Shown piece by piece: positions 26,398 to 36,273 of a stretch of DNA of 64,000 nucleotides. The stretch is from Edaphocola aurantiacus. GTDB taxonomy: Bacteria > Bacteroidota > Bacteroidia > Chitinophagales > Chitinophagaceae. The notes below the pieces were generated by a model. It saw only the letters and a list, made by a program, of their open reading frames with translations, was not told the origin of the DNA and did no database searches. Positions within the stretch are counted from its first letter, which is position 1. Each line of letters begins with the position of its first letter. The stretch spans positions 432,928 through 496,927 of the forward strand of contig NZ_VOSI01000001.1 of NCBI RefSeq assembly GCF_019797745.1, in the 5' to 3' direction. Position numbers and translations under genes: made by a program.

Positions 26398-28491
26398 ATG
26401 AGCCCTAAACCATTCTATCTCAGATTATTATTGCTGTGCTGCTCCTTTATTGCCCCTGCTGCAACAAACCTATTCGCCCAGGGTGAGGACAATATATGGA
26501 TCTTCGGAGACCATCACGGACTTGACTTTAACTCCGGCGCACCGGTAATCATCAATAATACACCTTTGGCAGCCTCAGAATCGGCAGCATCTGTCAGTGA
26601 TGAGAATGGCAACCTGCTCTTCTACTCCAACAGTGAGTCGGTATGGAACCGTAATGGCAATGTTATGCCTAATGGTACCGGCATCATTGGCTATACCTGG
26701 GGAGGTTCTACCACCCAGGGTACCGGTATTGTACAATCTATCGCCAATCCCGACCAGTATTACCTCTTTGCGATGGAAGACATGTCTTACCAGCAATATA
26801 ACAACGGCACTCCTACCCTGCGCTACAGCGTCATAGATATGAGCCTGAACGGTGGATTGGGAGATGTAATGCCGGGTCAGAAAAACATCCTGCTGGAAAC
26901 ACATATATCCGAGCAGATGGCCATCCTTCCCCTGGATAACTGTGAGGGTTACTGGTTGGTTGTACGCAACTATAGTACTCAAGAATATAAAGCTTATAAA
27001 ATTGATGCGACCGGTATTCACCCGCCGGTAGCCAGTCCGCATGACCCTGCCATGGGTGTACATCCTACACAGGGACCGCAGAGCAACGGAGGGGAAATGA
27101 AATTTAATCCGGACGGTACAGTCATCGCTTGGCTGAATTTTTATACGCCGCTTATGGAGATGGGTACATTTGACCGGAATACAGGATTGATCAGCAACCG
27201 CATCACCATCAATACAACCTGGTGGGGACCCGGTACCGGAAACTGTGGTCTGGCATTCTCTCCCGACGGCACTAAACTCTATCTGCCCGGCGGGTCGTAT
27301 TATGTGAGGCAATATGATGCTACCCTTTACCCTAATGCGGCGGCCATTGAGGCCTCTAAGACAGAACTGATTCCGAATGGAGGCAGTAACCGGAAATTCA
27401 TGGGTACACGCCTGGGGCCTGATGGTAAGATTTATATCAGTACCACCTCCCTGAACTTTGCAGACCATACCATGACGGTGATTAATAACCCGAATGCTGC
27501 TGGTGCAGCCTGTAATATTGTACCGGATGCCTTTGTTATGCCCTATCATAACAGCTATTCCAATGTTCCGGGCATGAAGGCCGCGGTGCGCAAGAAAACA
27601 ACCAGCTACTATGTACATAACGCAAATACCTGCACGCCATTGACCATCAGCTCAGGGGTTAGTGCGGACAGCTATACCTGGAGTACGGGTGCCACTACAG
27701 CATCTATTACCACCGGTATGCAGGGCACTTACTGGGTAAGAAGCATGTCTCCCTGCACAGTACGAATTGACACCTTCCATATTACCAGGCTGAATGATGC
27801 AGCGGCCAATATCCTGGGTGAGGATAAAGCGATCTGCCCGGGTACTAATCTCACCCTGAATGCCGGTACTGCGGGTGCGAGCTATCTATGGCAGGATGGG
27901 AGCACACAGGCTACTTATGTGGTGAGCCAAGCCGGACAGTATATTGTACAGATTACGAAAAACGGTTGTACGATTTCTGATACAGTGAATATCTATAACG
28001 GCTCAGACTACCTGAGTGTACTGAAGTCCGACACCACGATCTGTGAGCATACCAGTGTAAGTATCCCGGTAGAAACTTCCGTTTCTGAATACCAATGGGA
28101 TAATGGTGTATTATCTGCACCATTGACCGTATCTGCTGCAGGAACCTATATCGTTACGGCCAATTCGCCCTGCGGAATATTAAAAGACACGATAACCGTA
28201 AAAACAATAGACTGTGCCTGTGTTCCGGTGCTGCCCAATGCCTTTACGCCAAATGGTGACGGACGCAATGATCTGTTTGAAGCAAAGGCAAGATGCGCCG
28301 TAAAACTGGTGCAAATGACGGTTTATAACCGGTACGGACAAAGAATATTTGAGAGTAATGGTATCAAAGGCTGGGACGGAAATTTCAAAGGCAAAAAAGT
28401 GGAAACAGGTGTATACTGTTATTACCTGACCTACACAGACCAATTAGGAAAAACGGCAACACTTAAGGGCGATGTAACATTACTTCGTTAA
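26398..28491 (+). CDS. Large secreted protein with T9SS type B (CHU/gliding-motility) C-terminal domain
   Basis: A 697-residue exported protein. The ATG at 26398 gives a signal peptide (MSPKPFYLRLLLLCCSFIA, cleavage near NLFAQ); upstream in-frame codons lie within the preceding terminator. Residues ~25-400 look like a beta-propeller-type region (ENIWIFGD-like start, AFSPDGTKLYLPGG, RLGPDGKIYIS) as in many gliding-motility-associated proteins. Two PKD/Ig-like segments follow. The last ~90 residues (NAFTPNGDGRNDLF, VYNRYGQRIFES, GVYCYYLTYTD) form the type B sorting domain that directs export by T9SS and attachment to the cell surface. Ligand unknown. Confidence 0.9.
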   Translation: MSPKPFYLRLLLLCCSFIAPAATNLFAQGEDNIWIFGDHHGLDFNSGAPVIINNTPLAASESAASVSDENGNLLFYSNSESVWNRNGNVMPNGTGIIGYTWGGSTTQGTGIVQSIANPDQYYLFAMEDMSYQQYNNGTPTLRYSVIDMSLNGGLGDVMPGQKNILLETHISEQMAILPLDNCEGYWLVVRNYSTQEYKAYKIDATGIHPPVASPHDPAMGVHPTQGPQSNGGEMKFNPDGTVIAWLNFYTPLMEMGTFDRNTGLISNRITINTTWWGPGTGNCGLAFSPDGTKLYLPGGSYYVRQYDATLYPNAAAIEASKTELIPNGGSNRKFMGTRLGPDGKIYISTTSLNFADHTMTVINNPNAAGAACNIVPDAFVMPYHNSYSNVPGMKAAVRKKTTSYYVHNANTCTPLTISSGVSADSYTWSTGATTASITTGMQGTYWVRSMSPCTVRIDTFHITRLNDAAANILGEDKAICPGTNLTLNAGTAGASYLWQDGSTQATYVVSQAGQYIVQITKNGCTISDTVNIYNGSDYLSVLKSDTTICEHTSVSIPVETSVSEYQWDNGVLSAPLTVSAAGTYIVTANSPCGILKDTITVKTIDCACVPVLPNAFTPNGDGRNDLFEAKARCAVKLVQMTVYNRYGQRIFESNGIKGWDGNFKGKKVETGVYCYYLTYTDQLGKTATLKGDVTLLR

Positions 28492-28615
28492 AACCAAACA
28501 TACTTTTCTGCATCTTATCGAACCTCATTTACGGCCAAACACTTGCATTTCATCCGAATAAAAAGTAAATTCACGCGTTAAAACAATTCAATTACTTACC
28601 TTAAATAACAGCAAG

Positions 28616-31600
28616 ATGAAGTTTAATTTTTACCCCTCCATCAGTGGACGACCCTGGTACGCTCCACTATTGTTACTAATGGTGTCGCTCGGCCTTGCCG
28701 GACGATCCAGTGCTCAGGCTCCGTACTGTACCATTACCTATGCAAACCAATGTACTACATGGGGCGTTAACCAGGTTACCATTGGTACATTTACCCACAG
28801 TCCTGCATGTAACAGCACTACGAAATACCAGGATTACACCACACAGAACATACCTATAACTGCTGGTGTGGCGACCAATGTAAGCCTTTCTTCATTAGGT
28901 TACTGCGGTGTAGGACTTGCAGTCGATTTCAATAATGACAATGATTTTGAAGATGCAGGAGAGCTGCTCTTTACCCCAAACTATGATGCCAGTGCAAGTA
29001 CTATTGCGTACACGGGCAGCATTACCATTCCGCCTTCAGTAGCAGCCGGTAACTACCGTTTACGTATCTGGGGCAGAGGTGGTAACTCTGGTGGTCCTAA
29101 TAACGGACTTGTACCTTGCGGTACCGGTTATGGTTATGGCCGGTACATGGATTATAAACTTGTTGTGACTAATGCCGCTACCTGTTTACCTCCATCAAAC
29201 ATTGCATCGGTACCTACATCAAACTCTGCTGCCATCAGCTGGACTGCTTCTACATCTAGCCCTGCAAACTACAGATGGTTAGTGGTAGCAGATGGTGCGA
29301 ATCCTAATACTGCGCCTGCAGTAGCAACCGGTACAACTACCGGTACGAGTGTAAATGCTACAGGTCTGGCTTCTTCAACTCCTTACGATGCATATGTAAA
29401 ATCTTTATGTTCTGCATCCGACAGTAGTGCATGGAACCTGGTAAATGACTTTACTACCTTATGTGGTGGTAACCCTGGCGTTGGTGTGGCTTCCTCTTCT
29501 GTAGCTACCGTTTGTCCAACGATCAGCTTTAATCTGATCCTGACCGGTATTACAGCTGCCCCTGGTATCACATACAAATGGCAATCTGCTGCAGCTGTAG
29601 CAGGTCCGTTTGCTGATATTGCAGGTGGTACAACCACAACTTTTGCGACCACACAATCTGCAGCAACATACTACAGATGTATTGTAAAATGTACGGGCAC
29701 CGGTGACTCTACGATCTCTAATGTGATCAATGTGGCCTTAACGGCTCCATCAAGCTGTTATTGTATACCAACCTCTACCACTCCTGCTTCGTACTATATT
29801 TCCAGCTTCTCTACTACAGGAGGAACTACCAATATTACGAACAATGGTACGGGTAGTGCTTCTTACAATGACTACAGTGCAACGATGTCTGCTTCTGCTC
29901 CACTGGGCGGTACAGTAAACTTCTCTCTGACAACCAGCAGCAGTCTGAGTAGTCGTGCGATTTATATCGACTGGAATAAAGATGGTGCCTTTGATGAGGT
30001 AACAGAAAAAGTATATTCCGGTATCTACTCTGCGGTAGCTACAGCTACCGTTACCGGCTCCTTTATGGTGCCTTGGTCCGCAACAGTAGGTGCGACCCGT
30101 ATGCGTGTAAGAAATACTTATTATGGCAATACGATGAACTCTTGTGGTAACATCCAATATGGTGAAGCCGAAGACTATACCTTCAATGTATTGTCTGTAA
30201 GCGGTGTTTGCGTAAACCCGATCAACCTGACAACAAGTGGTATTACTTTTACAGGAGCAACGGTAAACTATGCTGCGCCTCCGGTAGGTAATACACCGAC
30301 AAGCTATATCTATGAACTGCGACTGGATGGTACTGCTCCGGGTTCGGGTGCTACCGGTCTGGCAGCAAACGGTACTACCGCTGCATTCAGTGTGCCATTT
30401 ACCAACTTATACCAGGGTACGCAATATAGCTTCTATGCACGTACTTTCTGTAGCGTGGGTGACACCAGCAGCTGGACGTCTGTCTCCTTTACTACGTTGA
30501 CCGATACCCTTACTCCGGTATCTCTGAATGGACTGGCATTTGACGTCATTGCCAATGGTATTGGTAATGCCTCAGCTTCTACCAACAATGATGTGGATGG
30601 TGCAGGTTATGCCCTGGTGTCTGCCGATTTCCAGGCAACATCCAGCAGTGCCTTCCCTACCCAGTCTATTCCTGTAAGCCGCATTATCCAGAATACATTC
30701 AGAAAATACAGACTGAACCCTTATTCTGCCAATAACTCTCTGCGCCTGACCGGTACCAACAGTGGTACGGTACGCTTCCTGGCTCCGAAAAGAGCGAATA
30801 AAGTGTATGTAATGGGTGTAAGCGGAAGTGGTGCGTCTACGCATACTGCAACCGTTTACTTCAATGATGGTACAACACAGACAGCTACTCAAGGTTACCC
30901 TGACTGGTTTGCCAGCGGCAACAACGTAGCCTCTACTGTTGGCCGTATTACTATCAGCTCTAATGCTTTAGGTACCGGTGGTCCTTACCTGCATGATTCT
31001 GCAATTACCATCCTTACAGCTAACCGCAATAAGCAAATTGACAGTATCTCTTTTGCGCACAGCGGAACCGGTGTAATGAACATACTTGCGGTGAGCGTGG
31101 TACCGAATACCAAACAAACATGTCCTCTGCCAGGTATGCCAACAGCCAGCAACGTAACCTGTGCCGGTGGTACCCTGACCTGGACGGGCAACGGAACCAA
31201 TACAAACTACCAGGTGAGCTATGGCCCTGCAGGTTATTATGCCAATAATGGTACTATAGTACCGATTACGGGTAGTACCGGCGTGAATACTTACGTATTC
31301 CCTTATATGGGCCCTAACGTAAACTATCAGCTGTATGTACGTACGAACTGTGGCAGTGGTTCTTTCTCTGACTGGGTTGGACCTGTTGATGTAGCGATCC
31401 CGAATATCCAGATCACACCAACATTCACTTTACCACAAACATTATGTAGCGGTGCTACAGCGCCTACGCTGCCTACCACTTCTACCAATAACATTACCGG
31501 TACATGGAACCCGTCTACTGTAAGTAATACTACAAGCGGTACTTATGTATTTACTCCGGCTCCTAACCAATGTGCGGTTAACGTAACGCAGAATATTACG

Positions 31601-32521
31601 GTAAGCGGCCTGATCACTCCGACCTTTACTGCAGTAGCGCCTCTGTGTAATGGTACTACAGCACCTTTATTACCAACGACGTCAAACAATGGTATTACCG
31701 GTGTATGGGTTCCATCTACGATCAGTAACACCGCAAGTGGCAGCTATACCTTTACGCCAACCAGTGGTGCTTCCTGTAACACTACTGCGACAATGAGTGT
31801 AACGGTATTACCGACCTCTCAGCATACGGAAACACTGGAGATCTGTTCTGAAGAACTGCCCTATACATGGAACGGTCAGTCCGTTGCTACCGGCGGACAA
31901 GGTATTGCGACTTACGTAACTCCATCTGCTAATGGTTGTGACAGTACGGTAACACTGAACCTGAATGTAACGGCCAGCAGTGATCCAAGTATTTTCATTA
32001 CCAGAAATCCGAGCGGCACTATTTACTCTGGTGTGACGACAACCTTTACCGCACTGGTAACAGACGGTGGTAGTAACCCACTGGTTAAATGGCGCAAAAA
32101 CGGCATCGATATTCCTGGTGCTACTGCAGCAACCTGGAGCGGTGTAGCCGGTACAGATTTCTACCACGGAGATGAGATCTCTGCTTATGCAAGTAATTTC
32201 AACTTCTGTGCGGCAAATCAGACCGTATACAGTAATGCTTTAATGATGTCTATCAACCCGAACGGCATTAAAAATGTACCGAATCGTCCGGGCTTCAAAA
32301 TGTATCCTAACCCTGCTCAGACTTTAATCAATATTGAAGGTCTGATCAAAGGTGATCATTACAGATTATATGATGCCCTGGGCAGAATGCTGGCTGAAGG
32401 AGAAACCGATGGCAGCAAAACACTGCAGATCGACCTGAGTGCATTTGCTCAAGGTATGTATATCATCAAGTTCAACAATAACAATGGCCAGGTATGGCAA
32501 CAAAAAGTACAGAAACTGTAA
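28616..32521 (+). CDS. Very large secreted adhesin-like protein with GEVED, fibronectin III and T9SS type A domains
   Basis: 1301 residues. Signal peptide to about residue 34 (SSAQA). Two GEVED domains are visible: one near 36-180 (AVDFNNDNDFEDAGE, YRLRIWGRG) and one near 380-525 (IYIDWNKDGAFDEVTEKVYS, YGEAEDYTFNV). Fibronectin III-like stretches follow each (LASSTPYDAYVKSLCSASDS, NLYQGTQYSFYARTFCS). Two tandem 67-residue Ig-like repeats start at residues 933 and 1000. The final ~75 residues (FKMYPNPAQTLINIEGL, GMYIIKF) are a type A sorting domain. It should be exported by T9SS and is probably a surface adhesin or matrix protein. Thr/Ser/Gly-rich throughout. Confidence 0.9.
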   Translation: MKFNFYPSISGRPWYAPLLLLMVSLGLAGRSSAQAPYCTITYANQCTTWGVNQVTIGTFTHSPACNSTTKYQDYTTQNIPITAGVATNVSLSSLGYCGVGLAVDFNNDNDFEDAGELLFTPNYDASASTIAYTGSITIPPSVAAGNYRLRIWGRGGNSGGPNNGLVPCGTGYGYGRYMDYKLVVTNAATCLPPSNIASVPTSNSAAISWTASTSSPANYRWLVVADGANPNTAPAVATGTTTGTSVNATGLASSTPYDAYVKSLCSASDSSAWNLVNDFTTLCGGNPGVGVASSSVATVCPTISFNLILTGITAAPGITYKWQSAAAVAGPFADIAGGTTTTFATTQSAATYYRCIVKCTGTGDSTISNVINVALTAPSSCYCIPTSTTPASYYISSFSTTGGTTNITNNGTGSASYNDYSATMSASAPLGGTVNFSLTTSSSLSSRAIYIDWNKDGAFDEVTEKVYSGIYSAVATATVTGSFMVPWSATVGATRMRVRNTYYGNTMNSCGNIQYGEAEDYTFNVLSVSGVCVNPINLTTSGITFTGATVNYAAPPVGNTPTSYIYELRLDGTAPGSGATGLAANGTTAAFSVPFTNLYQGTQYSFYARTFCSVGDTSSWTSVSFTTLTDTLTPVSLNGLAFDVIANGIGNASASTNNDVDGAGYALVSADFQATSSSAFPTQSIPVSRIIQNTFRKYRLNPYSANNSLRLTGTNSGTVRFLAPKRANKVYVMGVSGSGASTHTATVYFNDGTTQTATQGYPDWFASGNNVASTVGRITISSNALGTGGPYLHDSAITILTANRNKQIDSISFAHSGTGVMNILAVSVVPNTKQTCPLPGMPTASNVTCAGGTLTWTGNGTNTNYQVSYGPAGYYANNGTIVPITGSTGVNTYVFPYMGPNVNYQLYVRTNCGSGSFSDWVGPVDVAIPNIQITPTFTLPQTLCSGATAPTLPTTSTNNITGTWNPSTVSNTTSGTYVFTPAPNQCAVNVTQNITVSGLITPTFTAVAPLCNGTTAPLLPTTSNNGITGVWVPSTISNTASGSYTFTPTSGASCNTTATMSVTVLPTSQHTETLEICSEELPYTWNGQSVATGGQGIATYVTPSANGCDSTVTLNLNVTASSDPSIFITRNPSGTIYSGVTTTFTALVTDGGSNPLVKWRKNGIDIPGATAATWSGVAGTDFYHGDEISAYASNFNFCAANQTVYSNALMMSINPNGIKNVPNRPGFKMYPNPAQTLINIEGLIKGDHYRLYDALGRMLAEGETDGSKTLQIDLSAFAQGMYIIKFNNNNGQVWQQKVQKL
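31412..31813 (+). repeat. Tandem 201-bp coding repeat (two 67-residue Ig-like units)
   Basis: Units 31412-31612 and 31613-31813 encode parallel segments beginning ITPTFT. Both contain a TLPTTS/LLPTTS stretch, NNxITG, the PSTxSNTxSGxYxFTP series and a Cys-Asn/Ala-rich end. Diverged at the DNA level but same period. Confidence 0.75.
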
Positions 32522-32542
32522 GGTTTTGACTACTTAAATAAG

Positions 32543-32570
32543 AAAAGGGCTGTCTTTCGACAGCCCTTTT
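32543..32570. terminator. Terminator between the adhesin gene and the Asn-rich gene
   Basis: 12-bp perfect stem AAAAGGGCTGTC/GACAGCCCTTTT with loop TTTC, followed by TT on the plus strand. A and T ends suit both convergent genes. Confidence 0.88.
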
Positions 32571-32611
32571 TAATTACTCAATACTCCACTCATAAAGTCT
32601 CTTCTTCCGGC

Positions 32612-33202
32612 CTATCTTCTGTTGCCGTTATTACGATTATCGTTTGTTCTCACAGATTGCTGTGTGTTACCACGTGTTGTACCGGGATTGGTTCTTACCG
32701 TATTATTATTACTATTATTACGGTTCTGATAACCCTGACCTTGTCTGTTGTTTCCAGCCTGACCATTATTTCCTTTCCATTGGTTATGGTTAGGGTGTCC
32801 GGCACTCTGATAATATTTATATTCTTTACTGTTACGAATCACAACTTGTGTATGATCGGTTTTGTAACGGGCATATTGTCTGATGTGACTGGCATTGTAT
32901 TGGTACGGTCTTGGATTGTTGACTACAACCTTATAAGTACGGTACAGATCTATACCACGGTATCTTGAAGGGACATTATTACTGTATATCCAGGCATTAT
33001 TTGTCAGAACAATAAACTGTCCTCTGATCACATCATAGTAGCAATTCAGCTCCGGTAGGTAATAAAAATCCACATGATCGTAACCAGTTGGACCCCATCC
33101 CGGCTGATTTCCAATATTTACTTGTAATTTTGCCTGTGCCTGTGTTGTTGTTGTACCGATCAGACTAAAAGCAATCGCCAATATCATCATTACCTTTTTC
33201 AT
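32612..33202 (-). CDS. Exported protein with Asn/Gln-rich low-complexity tail
   Basis: A 196-residue secreted or periplasmic protein. Signal peptide to about residue 22 (TTTQAQA). Residues ~25-130 form a Tyr-rich region with WGPTGYDHVDFYYLPELNCY and YDVIRGQFIVL, a pattern I recall in unassigned exported proteins of this phylum. From about 135 the chain is low complexity, dominated by Asn, Gln, Gly and Arg (tracts such as RNNSNNNTVRTN), probably disordered. No function is assigned. Monocistronic. Confidence 0.7.
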   Translation of the reverse strand: MKKVMMILAIAFSLIGTTTTQAQAKLQVNIGNQPGWGPTGYDHVDFYYLPELNCYYDVIRGQFIVLTNNAWIYSNNVPSRYRGIDLYRTYKVVVNNPRPYQYNASHIRQYARYKTDHTQVVIRNSKEYKYYQSAGHPNHNQWKGNNGQAGNNRQGQGYQNRNNSNNNTVRTNPGTTRGNTQQSVRTNDNRNNGNRR

Positions 33203-33352
33203 AATCTCAAATTTTATTGTTCTAAATAAATGTTTGGTATTTTGACTGCATCTGAAGGATTCGTTTAATCAACGTAATCCTCCGGAGGCCTTTTGTCGGT
33301 AAACAGGTTGAATATTGCGGTATTCACTATTATCACAGTTTAAAACAAGATT

Positions 33353-34189
33353 ATGTTTCGTCGATTATTGGAAAGTGTGCTGTTTCCTCATAAAAAAATA
33401 AATAAAACCAGACTCAACAATGCCATTAATGGCAAAACCATTGTTGTGACCGGGGCCAGTTTTGGCATCGGTTCTGAACTCTGTTTACTGCTCTCGCATT
33501 ATAATGTGCACCTAGTCCTTGTTGCCCGTACCAGATCTGTGATGGAGGAACTGGCGCAAAAGATTGAAGCCAACGGATCTACTGCAGCCATTATTGCCGC
33601 AGACCTGTATGATGACGAACAGATAGAACAGTCCATCAACCAGTTATTGCAACTGGAAAGAATTGACTACTTTATTTCCAATGCGGGCAAATCTATTATG
33701 CGTTCCCTGGCAAGGTCTTTAGATCGCTACCATGATATTACCCGTACCAATACCCTTAATTATCTGACTCCGGCCAGGATGATCCTCGCCCTCACCCCCC
33801 TGCTGGCCAAAAGCAAGGGAACGGTGATCAATGTATCCTCTATGATTGTTTTGTTGTTACCGGCACCGATGTGGTGTGCCTACCAGGCATCTAAAACAGC
33901 TTTTGACAACTGGTTCAGGGGTAACTGGGCAGAATGGAAGCATATGGGCATTACGGCTAAGAGCATTTATTACCCGCTGGTTAAAACCAGGATGATCGCT
34001 CCGAACCCAAAGTATGCTAATGCACTGGCAATGGAAGCCGATCAGGCTGCTATCCGTATATGCAGGCTTATATACCGCAACAAACCTGCACAAAAACCGT
34101 GGTGGGGTGTAGCGCCGCAAGCGGCCAGCTTTTTTGGGAAACGCCTGTGGAATAAGTATAGCTATGTCAAGGTATCCTCGAAGGGATAA
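33353..34189 (+). CDS. Short-chain dehydrogenase/reductase
   Basis: A 278-residue Rossmann-fold SDR. Cofactor motif TGASFGIGSE near 33-42, the DLYDD turn, NAG at SNAGKS, the catalytic serine region INVSSMI and the YxxxK pair as YQASK (~185). The catalytic triad is intact. A C-terminal basic segment could touch membranes. It is followed 2 bp later by an adenylate-forming ligase, so the two probably act in one small lipid or polyketide-like modification; substrate not known. Confidence 0.85.
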   Translation: MFRRLLESVLFPHKKINKTRLNNAINGKTIVVTGASFGIGSELCLLLSHYNVHLVLVARTRSVMEELAQKIEANGSTAAIIAADLYDDEQIEQSINQLLQLERIDYFISNAGKSIMRSLARSLDRYHDITRTNTLNYLTPARMILALTPLLAKSKGTVINVSSMIVLLLPAPMWCAYQASKTAFDNWFRGNWAEWKHMGITAKSIYYPLVKTRMIAPNPKYANALAMEADQAAIRICRLIYRNKPAQKPWWGVAPQAASFFGKRLWNKYSYVKVSSKG

Positions 34190-34191
34190 AT

Positions 34192-35583
34192 ATGCAGCTG
34201 CGCCAGAAAATCAAAAAAGCATATACCCTGCTCCGTTCTGTATCCAGGCACGGGCACAACCTCATCAGTCTGCTCGACAGTGTACGACACACCAGGGCTG
34301 AAGATGCTTTTATTGATGACGATGAGCAGAAAATCAGCTACCAGGTGCTGTATACACAAGCATTACAAACTGCATACATACTATATCATCAATATCATAT
34401 TAAGGGCGGCCAAAGAGTACTCCTTGCCTGCCCTAACGGTATTCCTTTTCTGACAATGCTCTTCGCGCTGTCCGCCCTGGGTTGCGACATCGTACTTGCG
34501 GGTGCAGAACTAACCGAAACGACACTTAAATCCCGGCTTGCAGGACAAACATATGATGCTGTATTGCTTACAGGAACGTATGCCTCTTCGCTACCTTTCA
34601 GGGCAATTGACCTGGCCGAAGTCATAAACAATATACCTGTCACGACTCCCCGATATGCTGCGGCAGGACAAACGAGTCACCTTACCGTACTGAGCAGCGG
34701 TTCTCAGGGCCTTCCACGTCCTTATACAAGAGCAACAATGGCATGGCGTTATTATCGCCCGTTTCGTGATATATATACACAACTGCAATTGCAGCAGTAC
34801 CGCAGCACTTATATCGCTATTCCCTTCTCGCATGGTTATGGTCTGGCCGCGGTGTTATTATCTATTTTCTTAGAAAAGCGTATTTATTGCCATCCGGCTT
34901 ATGGCTCCGGTCATCTGCATGCCGCATCGGAACGGGAGTCTATTGACTGCTGGATTGTCGTGCCCTCTATGATTCCGGCATTATACCGGCATAAAGAACA
35001 ATTACTGCGTGGTACACAGGCGATCATTTCGGGGGGAGATCAGCTGGAAAGTACCTGGGCCAAACAAATCCTGCACGATACGGATGTACAACTTTATAAC
35101 CTGTACGGTACCTCCCAGACGGGTATTTGCGCTATTGCCACAACAGAAATGCTCCGTCATAATCCCGGTACACTGGGCAAACCTATAAAAGGCCTCCGGT
35201 ACACATTTGTCCATTGTCCGGAACAGGAGGGCAAAGAATTATGGGTAAAATGTACCTGGTCTGCCGGACAACCTGGACAGGAATTTATCGGCACGGGAGA
35301 TATCATATCGGTTGATGAGGCGGGCTATTGGCTTTATAAAGGCCGGAAAGATCAGATGCAGGTTATTGGCGGATTAAATGTATATCCGGAAGCGATTGCA
35401 CAGCAGATCAGGAAATTCAGCGCTGTCAAAACAGTGCATGTATTCATTCAGAAAGATGCAGTGCTGAGAAGTCATATCCATGCAAGTATCACCGTGCATC
35501 CCGGATTTGATCATGATCTCTTTAAACAATACCTGGCCGATGTGCTCCCCGAATACAACATTCAGACACATATTACCGACTAA
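34192..35583 (+). CDS. AMP-binding (acyl-CoA synthetase-like) enzyme lacking the C-terminal catalytic Lys motif
   Basis: A 463-residue adenylate-forming enzyme. Core motifs: P-loop-like SSGSQGLPRP (normally SSGSTGxPK; Thr and Lys replaced), YGTSQTG (A5), GTGDI (A7), YKGRKDQMQVIGGLNVYPE (A8 hinge). The protein ends DVLPEYNIQTHITD, before the usual A10 PxxxxGKxxR lysine, so the second (thioesterification) half-reaction may be absent or altered. Alternatives: an acyl-AMP ligase that hands acyl groups to a protein partner, or a degenerate enzyme. Cotranscribed with the SDR. Confidence 0.82.
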   Translation: MQLRQKIKKAYTLLRSVSRHGHNLISLLDSVRHTRAEDAFIDDDEQKISYQVLYTQALQTAYILYHQYHIKGGQRVLLACPNGIPFLTMLFALSALGCDIVLAGAELTETTLKSRLAGQTYDAVLLTGTYASSLPFRAIDLAEVINNIPVTTPRYAAAGQTSHLTVLSSGSQGLPRPYTRATMAWRYYRPFRDIYTQLQLQQYRSTYIAIPFSHGYGLAAVLLSIFLEKRIYCHPAYGSGHLHAASERESIDCWIVVPSMIPALYRHKEQLLRGTQAIISGGDQLESTWAKQILHDTDVQLYNLYGTSQTGICAIATTEMLRHNPGTLGKPIKGLRYTFVHCPEQEGKELWVKCTWSAGQPGQEFIGTGDIISVDEAGYWLYKGRKDQMQVIGGLNVYPEAIAQQIRKFSAVKTVHVFIQKDAVLRSHIHASITVHPGFDHDLFKQYLADVLPEYNIQTHITD

Positions 35584-35603
35584 TCTTTAAGGGATCCGGG
35601 CAT

Positions 35604-35628
35604 CAAAAAAGGTTGTATTGCTACAACC
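35604..35628 (-). terminator. Terminator of the lipocalin-like lipoprotein gene
   Basis: Minus-strand stem GGTTGTA/TACAACC with loop GCAA (7 bp), followed by T6 (AAAAAA on the plus strand). It abuts the stop codon at 35629. Confidence 0.75.
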
Positions 35629-36108
35629 CTACTGTACTCTTGCCATTTTATAATTCCACCGCTCATTGCCAACATATTCGCTGGCTCTCAGATAGTTAGA
35701 GGTAATGCTACCGATATTCCATACATAGTTTGTATTCAGTCTTCCATCATCCAGGTTAAACCGCAATACATAATTTGTGCTGGTACTGGTTACGCCGTCT
35801 TCATCATAGTAATAATCTGTATACTCATTTATTCTCCAGTAACCTGTCAGTCGCTCACCGGTATTGCTGTTGATTGCTGAAATGGTATAATCCCTTTTGA
35901 AATCATACGTCCAACCCTCATAATTACGGGTAATGTTTACCGATTGCTGCAGGAAGCCGCTTTTGTGTGTAACCTTTTCAAAGGTCCATTGACCCATTAT
36001 TTTCTTGTCATAGCTCATAAAGGTATACTTGGTACAAGAGCTTAGACCGGTGATGAGGCCTGCTACTACCAGTAGCAAGGCAAGGGTTCTGGTAAAATGC
36101 TTATTCAT
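35629..36108 (-). CDS. Small lipoprotein, lipocalin-like
   Basis: A 159-residue lipoprotein: signal sequence and lipobox GLSSC (Cys ~25), then beta-rich sequence. The segment MGQWTFEKVT, the short YDFKRDYTISAIN, and TGYWRINEYTDYYY resemble the lipocalin-like/DUF-type domains common in Bacteroidota lipoproteins (GxW start and strand pattern). Ligand unknown. Monocistronic, with its own terminator. Confidence 0.7.
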   Translation of the reverse strand: MNKHFTRTLALLLVVAGLITGLSSCTKYTFMSYDKKIMGQWTFEKVTHKSGFLQQSVNITRNYEGWTYDFKRDYTISAINSNTGERLTGYWRINEYTDYYYDEDGVTSTSTNYVLRFNLDDGRLNTNYVWNIGSITSNYLRASEYVGNERWNYKMARVQ

Positions 36109-36273
36109 AAAATTCAGGGTTTAAAGGGATTATAGTGCATAGATACCAAAACAAGCAACAGGTTTAATGCCCTGTTAAAAAAACCGGGTTGAGCACCCAT
36201 TTCCGGATCAGATCCTAGTGTTCTCTTTGATGATTTCTGCATTTTCTATAAATTGTGTTTAAAACCCCAACCT

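Noticed and set aside
26575-27618. Long minus-strand frame opposite the T9SS type B gene
   Set aside because: It lies entirely under a well-supported gene and reads as a Cys/Arg-rich shadow without recognisable motifs.
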